From Allacma fusca (lineage: Eukaryota; Arthropoda; Collembola; Symphypleona; Sminthuridae), in contig OX359245.1 of the NCBI GenBank assembly GCA_947179485.1, positions 47,355,067 through 47,419,066 of the forward strand: DNA of 64,000 nucleotides, given 5' to 3'. Below the pieces are notes generated by a model. The model ran no database searches, had not been told where the DNA came from, and saw only the letters and a program-made list of their open reading frames with translations. Numbering within the stretch: the stretch's first letter is position 1; each line of letters starts with the position of its first letter. Below, piece after piece: positions 1-13,034 of the stretch. Position numbers and translations under genes: made by a program.

Positions 1-1287
1 TACATGAAGCCAGGAAGTAACTTGAAAAGATACCTTTGGTTTCTTTTTTACTTCCACAAAATCCTTCGAATGATTTTGTGTTTGTACAGTTTTGCACTTT
101 TAACGTTAGAACGGAATTATGTCCCAACAATTTATGAGCTGGCACTCCACCAACTAGTTATTGTAGGTCTTAGTATTGGTGCCATAGTCGAAACACTTAT
201 AATTATCCGAAATTCAGGGATAACAATAATGATTTTTAACTTCATTCTCAGAGAAGATAAAAATGGTAAGTACACTATTTATAAATTATATATGTATATA
301 TTTCTTCTATTATATATGTCTTTTTCACTGTTTTCTCAAAGAACGTTTTATCCCTTAAATCAATTCTCTTGTGATGAACTTTAAAGCTGTAATGTTTAAA
401 TATTCCTGAAAATGTTTTTTTCACAGAGACAGCAGAACGCAAACGTTGGAAGGGATATTCTGCAAAAGAACTAGTTGCCATTCTGATTTCGCCCACTGCA
501 GTTATTATTGTTAATGCATTGACGGTATTAATAGCATGCATCTGCACAAAACTTCTTATTTATCATTTGCTGCCGAAGTCTTGGCAAAGTCTTTGGTCTT
601 ACATATTTCTTTTTGCCCATGATGCAGTTTTATTACATTCAACAGCGTTGAGTGTTATATTGGGGCTTGAAAACATGCTTCTTTTTTTGGAGAGGATAAC
701 GCATATTTTGAAATACGAACTGATCTTGTTGAGGTACGTGTTATCAAGGAATCGTAAGGAGAAATTGGGGATTATAAAAATTAAATAAACTTTATTTTTA
801 CAGGAAGCAGGTTTTAACGAGAAATTGTACTCGGCGTTGCTATACTCAAAGCAGATATGTGGAACTTTTGGTCACATTATTCAACTCAGGATATTCGTCA
901 GTAGTCTATAGTATTAAGATAAGCTTCTTGAGTGTGTCGACAGTTTCTTTATTTGTTTCTATCAAGTCGTATTCAGAGCATCCGGGTTCGTCCATAATAT
1001 TCCTGAGTGTCGCCTCCTACACGAGTTTCACCTTTACAGCCACTTTTGGAAAAGCCTTTAACATCCCTGATTGTATGAGCACATTAAAAAGCGAGTTAGT
1101 TAAATGTTCAAAGTTAGTTCGACTGTCTGCAAAGGATGCGTTAATAATTAAAAAACAAGTCAGTTCAATTAAAAATATAGGCATCAAAGTTGGAGGCTTT
1201 CATACAATGGAGAGAGAATCCACGCCCATCTTTATCGATTTCATTGTCAGGGCCGTTGCTACACTTCTGATCAGCTCCCAAAAGTGA
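1..1287 (+). CDS. Chemoreceptor-like seven-helix protein, partial at 5' end, three exons
   Basis: Spliced gene cut by the window edge. Exons are 1-265, 427-733 and 804-1287. The junctions are GT-AG (GTAAGT at 266, TTTTTTCACAG ending at 426, GTACGT at 734, TTTTTACAG ending at 803). The phases (1, then 2) join the three reading frames exactly into about 350 residues ending in TGA at 1287. About seven hydrophobic segments can be counted: one near residue 10, one near 45, two in exon 2 and three in exon 3. The C-terminus (GGFHTMERES, then a last hydrophobic segment FIDFIVRAVATLLISSQ) resembles the final-helix region of insect gustatory receptors, though the usual TYLxxLxQF ending is altered. Members of that family are ligand-gated cation channels in sensory neurons. 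The ATG at 4 may be internal, because the frame stays open to base 1. The family call is by pattern; an orphan multi-pass protein is the alternative. Confidence 0.65.
266..426 (+). other. Intron 1 of the chemoreceptor-like gene
   Basis: 161-bp intron with donor ATG|GTAAGT and a T-rich acceptor ending CACAG. It splits a Glu codon (G|AG). Its AT-richness and length suit a compact arthropod intron. Confidence 0.75.
734..803 (+). other. Intron 2 of the chemoreceptor-like gene
   Basis: 70-bp intron, GAG|GTACGT to TTTTTACAG|GAAG. It splits an Arg codon (AG|G). Without splicing the frame would stop at 788; with it, the frame runs on into the 159-codon last exon. Confidence 0.75.
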
Positions 1288-1456
1288 TATGGTGCTTTCA
1301 TTTAAACTTGCCTATTTGATGTAATTGAGCTTTTATTGTATGTACTTTAAGCTGTAAATTATATTTACCAAAATCAATCTCTTAGTTATACAGGAAGTAC
1401 AACACGAGATTTATGTGAACGAAGTTATAATAATTATGAGGATTTCTTATAAGGAG
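1288..1456. other. 3' flank of the chemoreceptor-like gene
   Basis: AT-rich flank. I see no canonical AATAAA polyadenylation signal, no ORF and no repeat. Confidence 0.5.
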
Positions 1457-3582
1457 CAGGGATGGGAATGGATTATTTATCCGGGATTAAATGAATCCCG
1501 GATTACAAAATTTATAAAAAATAATTAATCCCAATCCCAATCCAAGTGTTGGGGAAACTTGAATCTAATCCTCACTCCTCAATCCCGGCTCAATGCTTTC
1601 ATTTTAATATATTAGTTTAATCCAATTATTTACATGGCAACAAATTAATCCCCAATCCTAATCCAAAACTTGGTGAATTATTTGGTCAATCTTAATCCCA
1701 AAATCCATTGCTGTCAGTAGTATGATTGGATTATATCTCCTGCTATGTCATTGCTACTTTTTTCTCACGTTTTTAAACATCTAGCGGTTTCATAATAAAC
1801 ATGCAGCTTGTGTTTGTTGACATGTCACAATTCCAAGGATAGCGATTTCAAACAGGAATTATGCCATTATAGTTTGTAGAAATATAAATCTGAGAAAAGA
1901 ACGTCGGAGCATTGTAGGGGCTTTAAGCTTTTTTGTATTAATTACGGAGTACCAAATTTTCTTTAAGTTTGCCTCAAGTATTTGCATATTTTGATTTCTA
2001 GTATTTCAGCTGTTTAATATAATAATTGAAATGTGTATCGTAAATATGTAGGTAGAAATTACGAATTGACCTACATCTTTCTCGTTTAAGCAGACAATTA
2101 CTGGTTCCACTCCATCCACAATAATTTGCTGCATACTATCATCTATGAATAAATGGGACCAACCTTGTAATTTGAACCACTGAACTATTAGGATATTTGC
2201 GGCATCGCATTATCCTAATATAAATTACCGAATTTATGGTGTATGTATTAATGCATATAATCTTTATTCGGGTCGATTTTATGGCGTAAGCCCTTACAAC
2301 CTTTAGATTCGTGTACATTATTTCTTAAAATAGTTTTATAATAATACTCTTAACCTACTTAAATTAGTTATTCACAGTCAGTCATATAATTATAATACAA
2401 TTGTCTTAGTTTTACCGCGTATCACCAGAATATGTATAAGTTCTTATATTCCTGTGTTGTCATTCCATCTTTAAACATAAGCGTTAAAAAGTCACTTCTC
2501 TTGCATTGATCTTTATTTAGCTTTAACAAATGCCTACCGTCTTTGTAATGTGGGCAAATAAACATCACATGGTAGGTATCTTCTGTGCCATGTAGATTAC
2601 ATAGTTCACATTTGTATGTTTTATCTATTTTCCAAAGTTTGTTGATTCAATTCAGTTTGTACGTCTTTTCAATAACGCTTATGTAGGGCATTCCTCCTCT
2701 GAGTGTTTGGATAAGTCTTATTACATTCCAGTTTAAATCACATTCAAAGTGTTGGCTCTTGCTTATGTGCGTTTTGAAACTGGGAAACTGGGGAAATTTT
2801 TGACTTTGTAACATTTCCTTTACATCCTGGTTTACAAGCCATTGGAAGTATTTTGCTACTAATATATTAATGTTTGTATTCATAGTCTTTGTTTAGCTTA
2901 TTGTATTCCTCTAGCATGTTAGCTTCCCTAAACATTATCTTAACATTATGTATCCAAGTCATTGTAGTATCCTCATTCTTTTTACATTCAAGGTAACAAT
3001 TCAGACTTATATTATCCTTTTCCTTATTCAATATTCTCCTGATGAGTTTAACCGTGTCTCTAAATATTATACCCTTAACATAAGCTGCTCCTGTTTCTAG
3101 CCTTAGCATGAAACCCGGCAATAGGTTTGAAGTGTGTAGTAATGTTCTTAGGAAGTTTGTTTGGAATGGTGTATGTATTAAGAAATTTTGACTCGTAAAC
3201 GTCATTCTTATAAGATTTAAATTGGTCTATGTGCTAATCCTAGAATTTGTTTCAGTTTTATTCATCAATCCTTAATATTTGCATCTTTATTGGAAATCCA
3301 ATGTAAATCTGCGAAGTTTTATTCATCCAAACGTTAATCGAATCCAAATGTTTGGAGTTTCCCCATCAATCCCTTAATCCAATCCAGGTGATGGCAAATT
3401 TTTTGCTTTAATCTGTTAATCCAATCCAGGTGTTTGGATGTTTTTGCTTTAATCCGTTAATCCAATCCAAGTCATCGGAATGTTTTGATTTAATCTGTTA
3501 ATCTAATCCAAGTGATCGAAAGTTTTCCCTTTAATCCGTTAATCCAATCCTGCAGGTCGTCTGTGTAAATTTCCCATCCCTG
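1457..3582. mobile_element. hAT-like TIR element with AATCCAATCC-type subterminal arrays
   Basis: The left end CAGGGATGGGAA is the exact inverse of the right end TTCCCATCCCTG. The flanking 8-mers ATAAGGAG and ATTATGAG match at 6 of 8 positions, so the TSD is diverged. An exact ATTATGAG also lies 16 bp further left, which leaves the true TSD uncertain. Both ends carry irregular tandem copies of a word like TTAATCCAATCCAAGTG (about 1500-1730 and 3330-3560), the usual layout of non-autonomous hAT elements. The interior includes a LINE remnant (2422-3205) that probably inserted later. The rest of the interior (about 1740-2400) has no recognisable coding sequence. Confidence 0.65.
2422..3205 (-). 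pseudogene. LINE reverse transcriptase C-terminal end, broken
   Basis: Minus-strand remnant of the region after the reverse-transcriptase domain in a non-LTR retrotransposon. One open stretch runs 3205-2867. The next continues in another frame from 2883, has a TGA at 2649-2647, then carries on in the same frame to a final TGA at 2424-2422. The diagnostic part lies at 2610-2554: CELC, nine residues, then His, four residues and Cys (HVMFIC), followed by PHYKDGR. This is the Cys-Cys-His-Cys knuckle, followed by CP-x-Y and an Arg, seen at the C-terminus of many LINE ORF2 proteins. Upstream, RLIQTLRGGM fits the usual Arg/Gly-containing stretch before the knuckle. At least one frameshift and one internal stop make it non-functional. 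The clade cannot be assigned from this piece. Confidence 0.7.
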
Positions 3583-3671
3583 ATTATGAGTGGTCCGGAC
3601 GAGAAAGTTTGGTCCGTTCTGGTCTGTTTCGGTCAGTTCCCTTTTTACCAAAGGACCAAATGTATCTGGTA
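3583..3671. repeat. Fragment of another TIR-type element (GGTCC-rich)
   Basis: Short GC-richer stretch with GGTCCGGACG, GGTCCGTTCTGG and AAAGGACCAAA words, unlike the AT-rich surroundings. It looks like the end of a further subterminal-repeat element, cut by the insertion that starts at 3672. No TIR partner was found. Confidence 0.35.
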
Positions 3672-4102
3672 TAGTGTTTCTGCTCGGTATCGGGAATTCC
3701 CGAGGTTCCGGTTCGGTTTCGGATCAACGATTCAAAGAACCGTTACATTCCGTCCGGTTTCGGGTACAAAAATCAAAACCGAAAGTTTTCGGGAAGGGTT
3801 TGTTAAAGCTGCCTTTTTGGATGAAAACGCGAAACATGAATTTGTCAAGCATTTGTCAACTATCATTTGAAAACGCGTCGCAATTTCGACTTCCATGAAA
3901 ATGAATTCTATGCATTTTCTGCCTGTTCGGGAAGGAACCGGTCCGGGAACCGATTTTATTTTCCGTATCGGTTCCGGGAATGCAAAAATGTTCCGGACTC
4001 GAACATATCTGTTCCGGTTTCGGGAACAGAAAAGGGATTTTTTTTCGGTTCGGGAAAACGAGTCGGGTCGAGTCCTTGTTTTTGGACCGTTCAGAAACAC
4101 TA
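3672..4102. mobile_element. hAT MITE, family 'TAGTGTTTCTG', older copy
   Basis: Starts TAGTGTTTCTGCTCGG and ends CGTTCAGAAACACTA, the same termini as the copies at 28475, 35708 and 37289. Shorter (431 bp against 495) and more diverged. No matching 8-bp TSD is visible, so one flank was probably rearranged. CGGTTTCGGG/GGTTCCGG words fill both ends. Long overlapping ORFs on both strands here come from this GC-rich repeat structure and are not genes. Confidence 0.75.
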
Positions 4103-6405
4103 GTGTGAACTAACAAACTCGTAGTATGTCAACTTATTTATATTGGCGTGAAAGCTGAAAACCCATTAAAAGTAATTGAGGTGAGGTTGGTATTAAGAAA
4201 AAGTCTTTTTATGACAATTCAAAAATTTTCCAGTGTATTTGTAGGTTTTAAAAACGATTTTGTTCAATGATAGGTAGGTTGATGAGAGTAGACTCAAATG
4301 AATCCCCTGTAACTTGTTTGCAAAATCAGGTTCCCGGAAAAATCTATGAACGCCGAACTGTCCATGTAAAATTGAGGATCAGAAATTCTGTCCTTCTGCA
4401 ACTTTCTCGCTTCTGCTCCTGAATCTGAATTACTTTACAGGTTTTGGTCATGACCATATTTCTTACCAAACAGTCCTAATTATAAGAAAAGCAGCTTAGT
4501 GAATCCATTAAATATTTTAGAAATTATACTCAAAACTGTGTCTAAATTAATGTTTGAATTAATATTTTGAAGAACACCAACTCTGCTTAACACTTGACCC
4601 TGTGAGCTCAAATATTGATGGTGGATGGAGTTAATTTTAAAAAATTTGTAAGGATTTTTACTACAACCTTGGTAAGAAATCAATTACTTTCATTTGCATA
4701 AAATCGAGTTGGACTCCAAATTTAAAGTTACTTCCAAATGTTTTTACAGGCCCGTTTTATAAGGCTGGTTCAAAATAGGGTTTGGTTCAACTCTGTACTA
4801 AAATGTACCCGTTTTTTGAGGTAATTTTCCTGAGTGTTTTGTAAATTCCTTTCTTTCAGAAAGAATTGAAAGTCAACATCAAGTGAATGTTTGACATTGT
4901 TAATGAATAATTCGCAGAAGGTTTTCTAACCTCAAAATTACATCCAGTCGAGGAGTAAGAAATACTAATGTTGCATGAAAGCGAAGCAAGTCATTCTCAT
5001 TTTCTAAATCAGCATCGTCTCTCTTGTAGGAAAGGTGTGTGACCCGGCGTGTTTCTAAATGCTGCACTATATGCCTAATTTATTGTAATTTTAATTAACT
5101 TAAAAGTTTATTATAATTACTGATTTTGATCACCTTTATTTTTGAGTTTAATTAAATCAATTTGAAATCCAGATAAATACCTCTTGCTGGTATTTAAATC
5201 ATATCAGATATGAATTCCAAACTGAAATAGATGTTACTTATAAAGAACCATCATTGTCGAGTGGATTTTAAAAAATGTAACGAGACAATGGTAGTTGTCA
5301 AAGTAACCAATATTTTATTTTAATTTACCTATTTTACTCCCCACCCTGTAAAACAAATTGCACTCAAACACTCTCTAATAATTTTTTTTAAAATTCAATC
5401 GATTTAAACGGGTTCAAAAGCTTCAGTTTCAAAACAAATCAATTTCAAAAATCTCACAGAGAATTTGCTAACGAAGGGGAAATTACATTTTTGTAAGACC
5501 TTTTCCTGGTCTAATGAGCGAATAAATGTTATGGAAATCGGGACCGGCAATTAAAAACTTTCCAAAATGGTAATATTTACAATCATGAGAGTTATTGAAC
5601 AGTCTGTTTAAAATTTTTATTTTGTATAAATATTCCCTTACACCAAGAGATATTTTCGTTTTGTAAGGATGACTCCGGTCCAAATACACGAGGAGAGAAA
5701 ATTTTGCACGTCTTGCCAGTCTGGTTTTGGTCGCTTGAAAATGCCAAGATGTCTTGAGTATTTTACTGCATGATTCTGGACTTATTTAATAAAATATTTG
5801 CATTGCAAAATTCGCAGGACTCAGGACAATATGTACAGGAAAACTCTTTAAATGACGAATTGAAACGCCACGATGGATAATTTCTTTGTATTGTTGCAAG
5901 TACTGTTTCAATAGTTTAAAGAATTAACAATGTCCAACTTGCATATCAAAATTAATAAATTCAGTATTCATTGCAAACCAACGTTTTCACAGCTACAGAT
6001 ATTTCTACAACCGTGATAATAATGTCGTGGCGTTAAAAATAGTTTTCACCTTTTTCAATAAACTAGTCGGATTTATTATTCTGATAGTATCTACCACTTC
6101 ATCTTTCGAGGACGCAAAAGCAACTTCTTTTTTTAAGCTTTTTAAGCTATTAATTTATTTCGACATTTTGGACTTGTAAAGCTACAGTACTGGATAGCCT
6201 AGTTGAAATATTTCAGACAATAATGACTTTTGCCAGTGAAGTGCATGAACGTAATTATTCGCTAATTTTTGGAAGTTTTGTTAAAGTGGAAAATTCAAAT
6301 TTGAACCAACCAGAGCGATATCAATGCATGATAGAAATCATTTAAATTAATGTCCGACAATGTATTAATGGACCCCAAAGTTAATCTTATAGTGTGCTTC
6401 CACTC
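4103..6405. repeat. Old array, first partial unit
   Basis: No credible gene. Decayed copies of blocks seen elsewhere: GGCGTGAAAGCTG block at 4144 (also near 8154, 8874, 40570, 45071, 57478); TTTGCTTGACACTT-type block near 4585; ACTTCCAAAT/TTTTTGAGG block at 4708-4910; GCATCGTCTCT block near 5010; and an exon-like block at 5480-5690 (see findings). From about 5700 to 6400 I see only AT-rich, weakly repetitive sequence. Confidence 0.6.
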
Positions 6406-6408
6406 TTA

Positions 6409-6632
6409 GGGTGTACTCACATAAAGCATGTTTTGTCCGTGCACGTAAAATTTTTCTCCGTTACGGAGAGACCTCTCACATAAGTTCAGACCGTATGTAA
6501 TTCCTTAAGAAAGTGTAAATGCGAGATGTCTGTTCGTAAGCGGTTGAAATGTTCTTTCCGTTTAGTTCCTTCCGTGTTGCCGACAAAAATATTTACGGTT
6601 ACGGAAGGAACATGTTTTATGTGAGTACACCC
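6409..6632. mobile_element. PIF/Harbinger-type MITE, copy 1
   Basis: 224 bp with perfect 17-bp inverted ends (GGGTGTACTCACATAAA at the left) and a TTA TSD at 6406-6408 and 6633-6635. The 3-bp TTA duplication and size fit non-autonomous Harbinger elements. A second copy, in opposite orientation, lies at 50300-50522. Non-coding. Confidence 0.85.
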
Positions 6633-6635
6633 TTA

Positions 6636-9600
6636 CCCAAAGTTTGAATTTAATCATGGTGGTTAAAAGTTAATGAGTGATCATATTAGTCACACTGTAC
6701 TAAATATTCAAAGGCGTACACAAAAAATGGTAACTTATTCGAATTAACCATTCAAATTCCAAGATTCAAGATTTTGTAACTTGTTGAGCATTGCGGTATT
6801 TCCTTTCTCTCTTTTTCCTGTTTTTTTACTCTAAATCGGCATTATTTTTGTTGACTTGAACAGGACTAATTGTAAGTTGTATTAACACTTGGTTACTATA
6901 ATTATTTAAGCCTACCCGAGCAAACAAAAAAGAAATGCTAAACAAAATTCATTTCGCGCAGCGAAAAATCAGGACATTTTTTACACAAAAGAAAGAAAAA
7001 AGTGAACCGATATGCTCAACATGTCATCTACATATTAAGTGACCGGTAATCCAACTTAAGGATTAAACTAATATTAAAGAGATGATCCCTTAAACATCAC
7101 ATCACCGAAATTTTATTGCCTCATCCTAGTTTTGAAAAGCGTCTCACAACAAAATTTAATACATTTCTGATTAGTGAAACTCCCTCAAATATTTTCCAAC
7201 GTTAAATAAGCGGTGACCATGCAAGTTAAATTCGCTGTTTGCTTCAATTTTTTATTTTTGCGAAGAGCTATACGACTACGCGTTACGGGACCACAAAACT
7301 GCATGAAGATTCACAATGATCTCCCATTGACTTTAATCTTTCATGGTTGAATTACATCAAGCTGTTCAGGAGATATTCAGGAAAGTCACTTTTTGAGGTA
7401 TGGGTGAAAGCATAGGTTTTGCTTTTTAGGGGTTCTGGACAGACCTAGGCTCGTAATCTTTAAAAGCAACTTCTCAAAAACTACTGTTGTTTTTAAATAT
7501 TTTAAAAATAACGCTTTAAAATAAAATCAGTGTATATTAGGACTAAATTTGCCTTGTATGATGCTCAACAGAAAAAAAGCGAATCAATTTAAACTCAGTT
7601 GCGCGAACTTAAAACCCCAATTTTTGTAATTAATTACAAAAATATTGTGGCAATTCAGATTTGAAAAATTGTACAAAAACAATATCCTAAAATCAGTAAA
7701 AAAAAAGCTGCTAATTTTTTTTTTGTATGTATTTTTTCATTTTCAACCCAAATTCTGTCCAGTAAGTTTTTTTTTGGAAATTCAAATCATTTAATCTGGA
7801 TTAAAAGCTTCAGTTTCAAATTTTAAAAAAAGTTGCAGAAAATATTTCCGCTGTGAACGTAGTGGTAAAAATGGCGGAAATCGACAAAGCAGCCCTAAAG
7901 CATTCTTTCAGAAGAGCAAACGATCATACGACATCTCTGGAATTCAGATTTTGACATTTGTGCGAAAACGAAATCCTAAAATCAGTAAAATAGAATCTGA
8001 CAATTATTACATTTTAGTCTTTTTTCATTTTTATTTACACAGCACAAGCGTTAATTTTCATTTTGCAGGCACATTTATGATGCGTTATTGGAAATAAAAG
8101 TTACTGTCTTCACAAAACAATGAAACCGGAACATCCAAAATTATTTCAGATGGCGTGAAAGCTGTAATTCCATAGAAAGCAATTGAGGTGAGATTGATTT
8201 CCAGAAAAACTCCTTTTATAGCTATTCAATAGCTTTCCCTTGTATTTGTAGATTTTAAAAACGAATTTGTTCACTTAGGTACACGGGACTAGGCACAAAT
8301 GAAACCATATTAAAATTTTCTACAAACCTTTTCTCAATTGGTCATTTCACCCTAGAAGGGAAAATATTTTAAATTGAAAATCAGGATATTTTCAAATTAA
8401 ATTAAAAAGACGTGATCGTTTCACTTAGAATCAGAATCGAAATTCTCACTTTTTTGTAACAATCGGACTACAAAAGTTATTGGTTCGCCCTTGGTGAAAG
8501 CTAAATATAGCAAAATTGCACATTTAAAATATATATTTATATATATATATATATATATAGATAAATACATTTGACATTTCAGCAATAATCGGCAAGTTGG
8601 GTCCAAAAATGTTTAAAAAAATGGAACGGAATATGTTCAAACTCCTAAAATGTATTCAGCTGCACTTCTAGGTAGGATTTTCAGACAAAATATCTTGTTT
8701 GGCGTGAATGCTAAAAGATTGTACAAATCTCCAGGCATAAAATACCATAAAGAATAGGTAAAGCGACTGCTGTGTGATAAACGAAGTTCACAAAAGAAAG
8801 AAAACGAGGAAAATAAAAGAAAGAACAATACCTTCACATTAATAAAACCGATACAATGAAAATTATTTGAGTTGGCGTGAAAGCTATGAATCCATAAATA
8901 ACAATCCAGGTGAGATTGGTTTCAATAAAAACTCCTTTTATAGCTATTCAAACACTTTCCGTTATATTTATAGATTTTAAAAACAAAGATAATCACTAAG
9001 GTAGACGGGGCTAGACTCAAATGAATCCCCATTAAATTTTTTGCAAACTTAGCTTCCCAGAAAAATATATGAAGGCCGGATTGTCCATGAAAAATTGAAG
9101 TTCAGAAATTCCGTCACTCTGCAACTTTCTCGCTTTTGCTCCTGAAGCTGAATTTCTTCACAGGTTTTGGTCATGTCTGTATTTCGTACCATACAGTCTT
9201 ATGTAATACTGTAGCAGCTTAAAGAATCCATGAAATGTTTTACATATTAGGCTCAAAACATGTTTCCATGACACCTCTTGATCCTGTGACCTCAAATTTT
9301 GATCCACATCAATGGGCTGACCTTTAGAAAATATAAACCAATGTTTGTTGCAACCTTACGGAGAATCAGATATTTTATGAGACATACACGTTTTCGGACC
9401 TTAGGTGGACACAGTAATTATGGTCATTTCATTTTTCCATATGAGCACTGTCTCTTCTTTTATTTTAAATGAATTTGTATATAAAGTGTGAGTTAAAATT
9501 CCCAAAAACCTAAGAGACAATTTTTCCCACAATTAAAAATCCAAAACTGCAATTGATGAATCGATTTCAACAGACGCGAAGCGCTACTCCCTTGCTAGTG

Positions 9601-12600
9601 TGAGCTCGACTTGAAGTTGTTGTAATTTTGGTCGTTTGGGTAGTTGTTACGCCTGTAGTTGTAAATGTATGTTAAGAGTAAAGTAGGTTGATATAATAAC
9701 CGTTTATTTTGCATTTTTTGGAAATGTCCTTGAACGTACAATGTCTGAGTGGGAAATATATACCAAGGTCTCATCATGCGTCTTATTTCCTGGTCTTTGT
9801 GTGGAAGCTGTTTTATACCTTGTCATCATCGAAATCAGTTTCGTGGTGAAAACGAAATTGTAACTTTAAAGTTTGAAATTTCACTGCGTGGAACATTTTA
9901 TGTGTTCATTATGTTGCCAATACACTAATGCCGTGGCGGGGAACGTATTTTCCACGTCCTTGGAAGTCAAGGAATTCATTTCTGTGGTTAAATGAAGCTT
10001 TTTTACGGCCTTAGTGATCAGCGAGTATGTTTCTGTGGTTAAATCAGGTTTTCACGTCAATTCGAAATTTTGTCAAAATTTTATGATTTGTTTCGAAATT
10101 TTGTCAAACTTTTATGATTTTTTTTCGAAATTTTATCACAATTCGAATTTTGTGGTGGGGAAGGTATTCTCCACGATTATAATGATCAAGAAATTCCTTT
10201 GTGTGGTTGAATCAGGTGTTTACGTAAATTCGGGGAATTTTCAAAATTTCATGAAATTTCGAAAATTCAACAAAACAACTGAAAATTCTGGCTTTGTTTC
10301 GTTAGTGACCGCTGGGACCTCAAGATTTGACAAATAAAACACACTACTGAAAAGAATTTCCTAGACAATTTTAGAATCAAATATTTTGTGAGTTAGTCCC
10401 TGATTAGGTCCAATATGGAGAAATTGATATTTATGATTTCAGACCTGACATTATTTCCAAGTCCAAGGATGTTTATTTCATGCCTGATATCGACTTAATT
10501 TTGTAGCAAGGAAAAATACCCCAGTTTATATTACAACAACTATAATTTATAATAATTTACCAATTGAATTGGTTTCAATTGAATACGTTCAAAATCCAAA
10601 AGTCACAGAAGTCCAGATGAATGACATGTCAACACCGAGTGAAAAACTGCTGTTGTTGAGACTCCAACGGAGTAGTAAACAGATTTATTCGCATTTTATT
10701 ATTTACCACATGTCGAAGAGCTAGAAATAGCTATGTGGCGTGAAAGTAAAGCCTTAAATATACAAAGTCATTCTCATTTTCTAAATCAGCATCGTCTGTA
10801 GGAAAGGTACGTGAACGCGGGTGTTTCTACCTGTTCGCAGCATACATATACGTAAATTATTACAATTTTAATTAACCTGAAAGTTCAATTTTATTGATTT
10901 GGATCCGCTTTATTATTTATTACGGTTTCCCCAGTATCAGTTACAATTGCATAAATTCCATCTGAAGTGTTGCTGAAGGTGCAAATCTAGGTTTGTAGCG
11001 AATGTGTTTCGGAGGAACTCTGGAAGAATTTTGGGTTTTTCAAAATCTTAGTAATGTTAATGTGCAGGTGTACCAAGAAGTCATTCCGGACAGATATCAT
11101 GCATGCTATTTATGAGTCATTACATTTTAGGAAGCAAATGAGAAAGTTCCAGTCACATGTGAACATTTTTTTAGTTGTTTTATTGTTTTAAAATAAAATG
11201 TTGATTTAAATTGTGACCTCGATGTTTTTTTAGTTGTAAGCATTTGTTTCCTGAGGACGGAAGTTGAGCTTTAAATTTGATATTAAATTAGATCAAATTG
11301 TTCCCAAAATGTAATTCGTTATTGTTACAAACTTATTTAGTGTTTGTATGTAAATATCGTTTTTGTAAGGAACATTTTCTAGTCATTAATTTTTTATATT
11401 CAATATCTTTTGCGTCATTGCATGAAAGAGTCACAGTACACGGTACAGGAGTAGTAAACATCCCAAGAAGTTCCAAAATTATTTCCTTTGGTGTTTTCGG
11501 AGCAATTCGTAATCAATTCCAGGGACATTCAAAAGAGACAATTTTGGGAAAGTTTACGGCGAGAGTGGAATAAAGTAACCCCTGCCATGTGCACTCAGGT
11601 CATGGATCTTCCAAACAAAGATTTCTTGGTTTCGAAAACTTAATCAAGATGACAATAAAGAATTCACTGCCTCTCTATTCTATCTCATTTTTTACCATGT
11701 GCTTTACAAATAGTATCATCATATTTTGCTAGATTCCATAAAATTCAGTTTAAGCCACGTATATAATCCCACGAAACGCTCCTGCAAGGGAAAATATTTT
11801 AAACGGCGTGAAACCTCTAAATTTAAAACACACTTAAACCTTCATGAATTTGTCCAGACTGGCTTTCTAGCTTTGTTAGCTTATGCTTAAACTTAATTTC
11901 TTTAAATTTACTCAATTATATTATGCTATGTGAACAATTCCCACTATTTGTTTTAAACATAATCCTAAAAAGCACATTGGGGTTCAACCAATTTCATATA
12001 AGATTTAATCTGCTTCATTTTTGCAGGGGATATTTTTCACATCTGTTTTGATATTGAATCCGAAAATAGAACTTTGGAGACCATCATTATGATACAGCAA
12101 ATCTTGATCTTTTTGCAACAAGTACAATTGTGTCGCACAGAAGATCCTCTTTGGATCTGTACAAGCGGTTCCAGGTTGTGAAAGAGACATCGGTTGGCGG
12201 TATGTATGTGTAAGTTTGTATGCAACAATCACTCTGCGTTACAATATTTAAACAAATTTACTAAATGTTTTTCAATTAATACAGGGTTTCTTTCCAGAAC
12301 TTATTTAGGGGTATTTATGGAAGATCCATACTCTTAAGTACGAACATTCGTAATATAAAATTGTAACGTGAGAAAAATCTCCAAACAATATAAAGGGTGT
12401 GGAAGATGCAATTTAATGTTTTTTTTATTTAATTTTATATACTAACTTAGAAGCGCTCTCTCATTTACAAGTAAACATTTTTTGGTGCCCCTCCAGATTT
12501 TTGAAATTCCACCAAAACTTGTTTGTTCATATCCTGAGTACTGCTTTAAGTCACACCTGCCACCTGAAAAATCCATCGTAGCTTAAAATAATTGCGCGAA

Positions 12601-13032
12601 GTCAATTTGTCCGGAAAATCAAAACTGACCATTTTAAATGGCATTTAACATGGAGAATTACAAGTTTCACTTACACTTCGAAAAGTTGAAGCTTTTTGTC
12701 AAACGGTTTTCCGTATCCCAGTACTCTGCTACTTCTGCCAACAATATAATCAGCTAAAAGCGTATATTAACGACAATAAGTTTTGAAATTCACCACATAG
12801 TCAACAGTAACCAATGCTGTAATTAGTTGGCCATTTTACATTTGTAACCCGTCCCGAAAAACCACCTGTTTAATTTTTAAAAGCGAATATTCGAAATAAA
12901 TTATTTTGAACTCCGTTTATCAAACATCCATTTTGGAACATACTTTCTTGATAGAGTAACAAGTGTAAGAGTGTTTTCAAATTTTGTTATTTTATTATGA
13001 TAAAATACATTTTTCTTTAAAGCTATTGTTTT
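6636..13032. repeat. Old array, unit restarting near 7.5 kb
   Basis: No credible gene. Marker blocks in order: TTGCCTTGTATGATG near 7549; GGCGTGAAAGCTG at 8154; the GACTACAAAAGTTA block near 8467; an (AT)n run at about 8530; a second GGCGTGAAAGCT at 8874; a GGTGGACACAGTAA block near 9404; a CCAAGGATGTTTATTTC block near 10463; GTGGCGTGAAAG at 10735; a GGAGTAGTAAACATCC block near 11448; GGCGTGAAACCTC at 11812; and an open stretch around 12.0-12.23 kb, similar to 33.2 kb. The same order recurs downstream. Stops and indels are frequent. Confidence 0.65.
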
Positions 13033-13034
13033 TA

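Noticed and set aside
3586..4116. Overlapping ORFs of 70-120 codons on both strands
   Set aside because: They arise from the GC-rich CGGTTTCGGG arrays of a hAT MITE; identical or similar ORFs recur in every copy (28359-29022, 35827-36237, 37408-37803).
8530..8560. (AT)n tract as a regulatory or origin element
   Set aside because: An ordinary dinucleotide microsatellite without supporting context.
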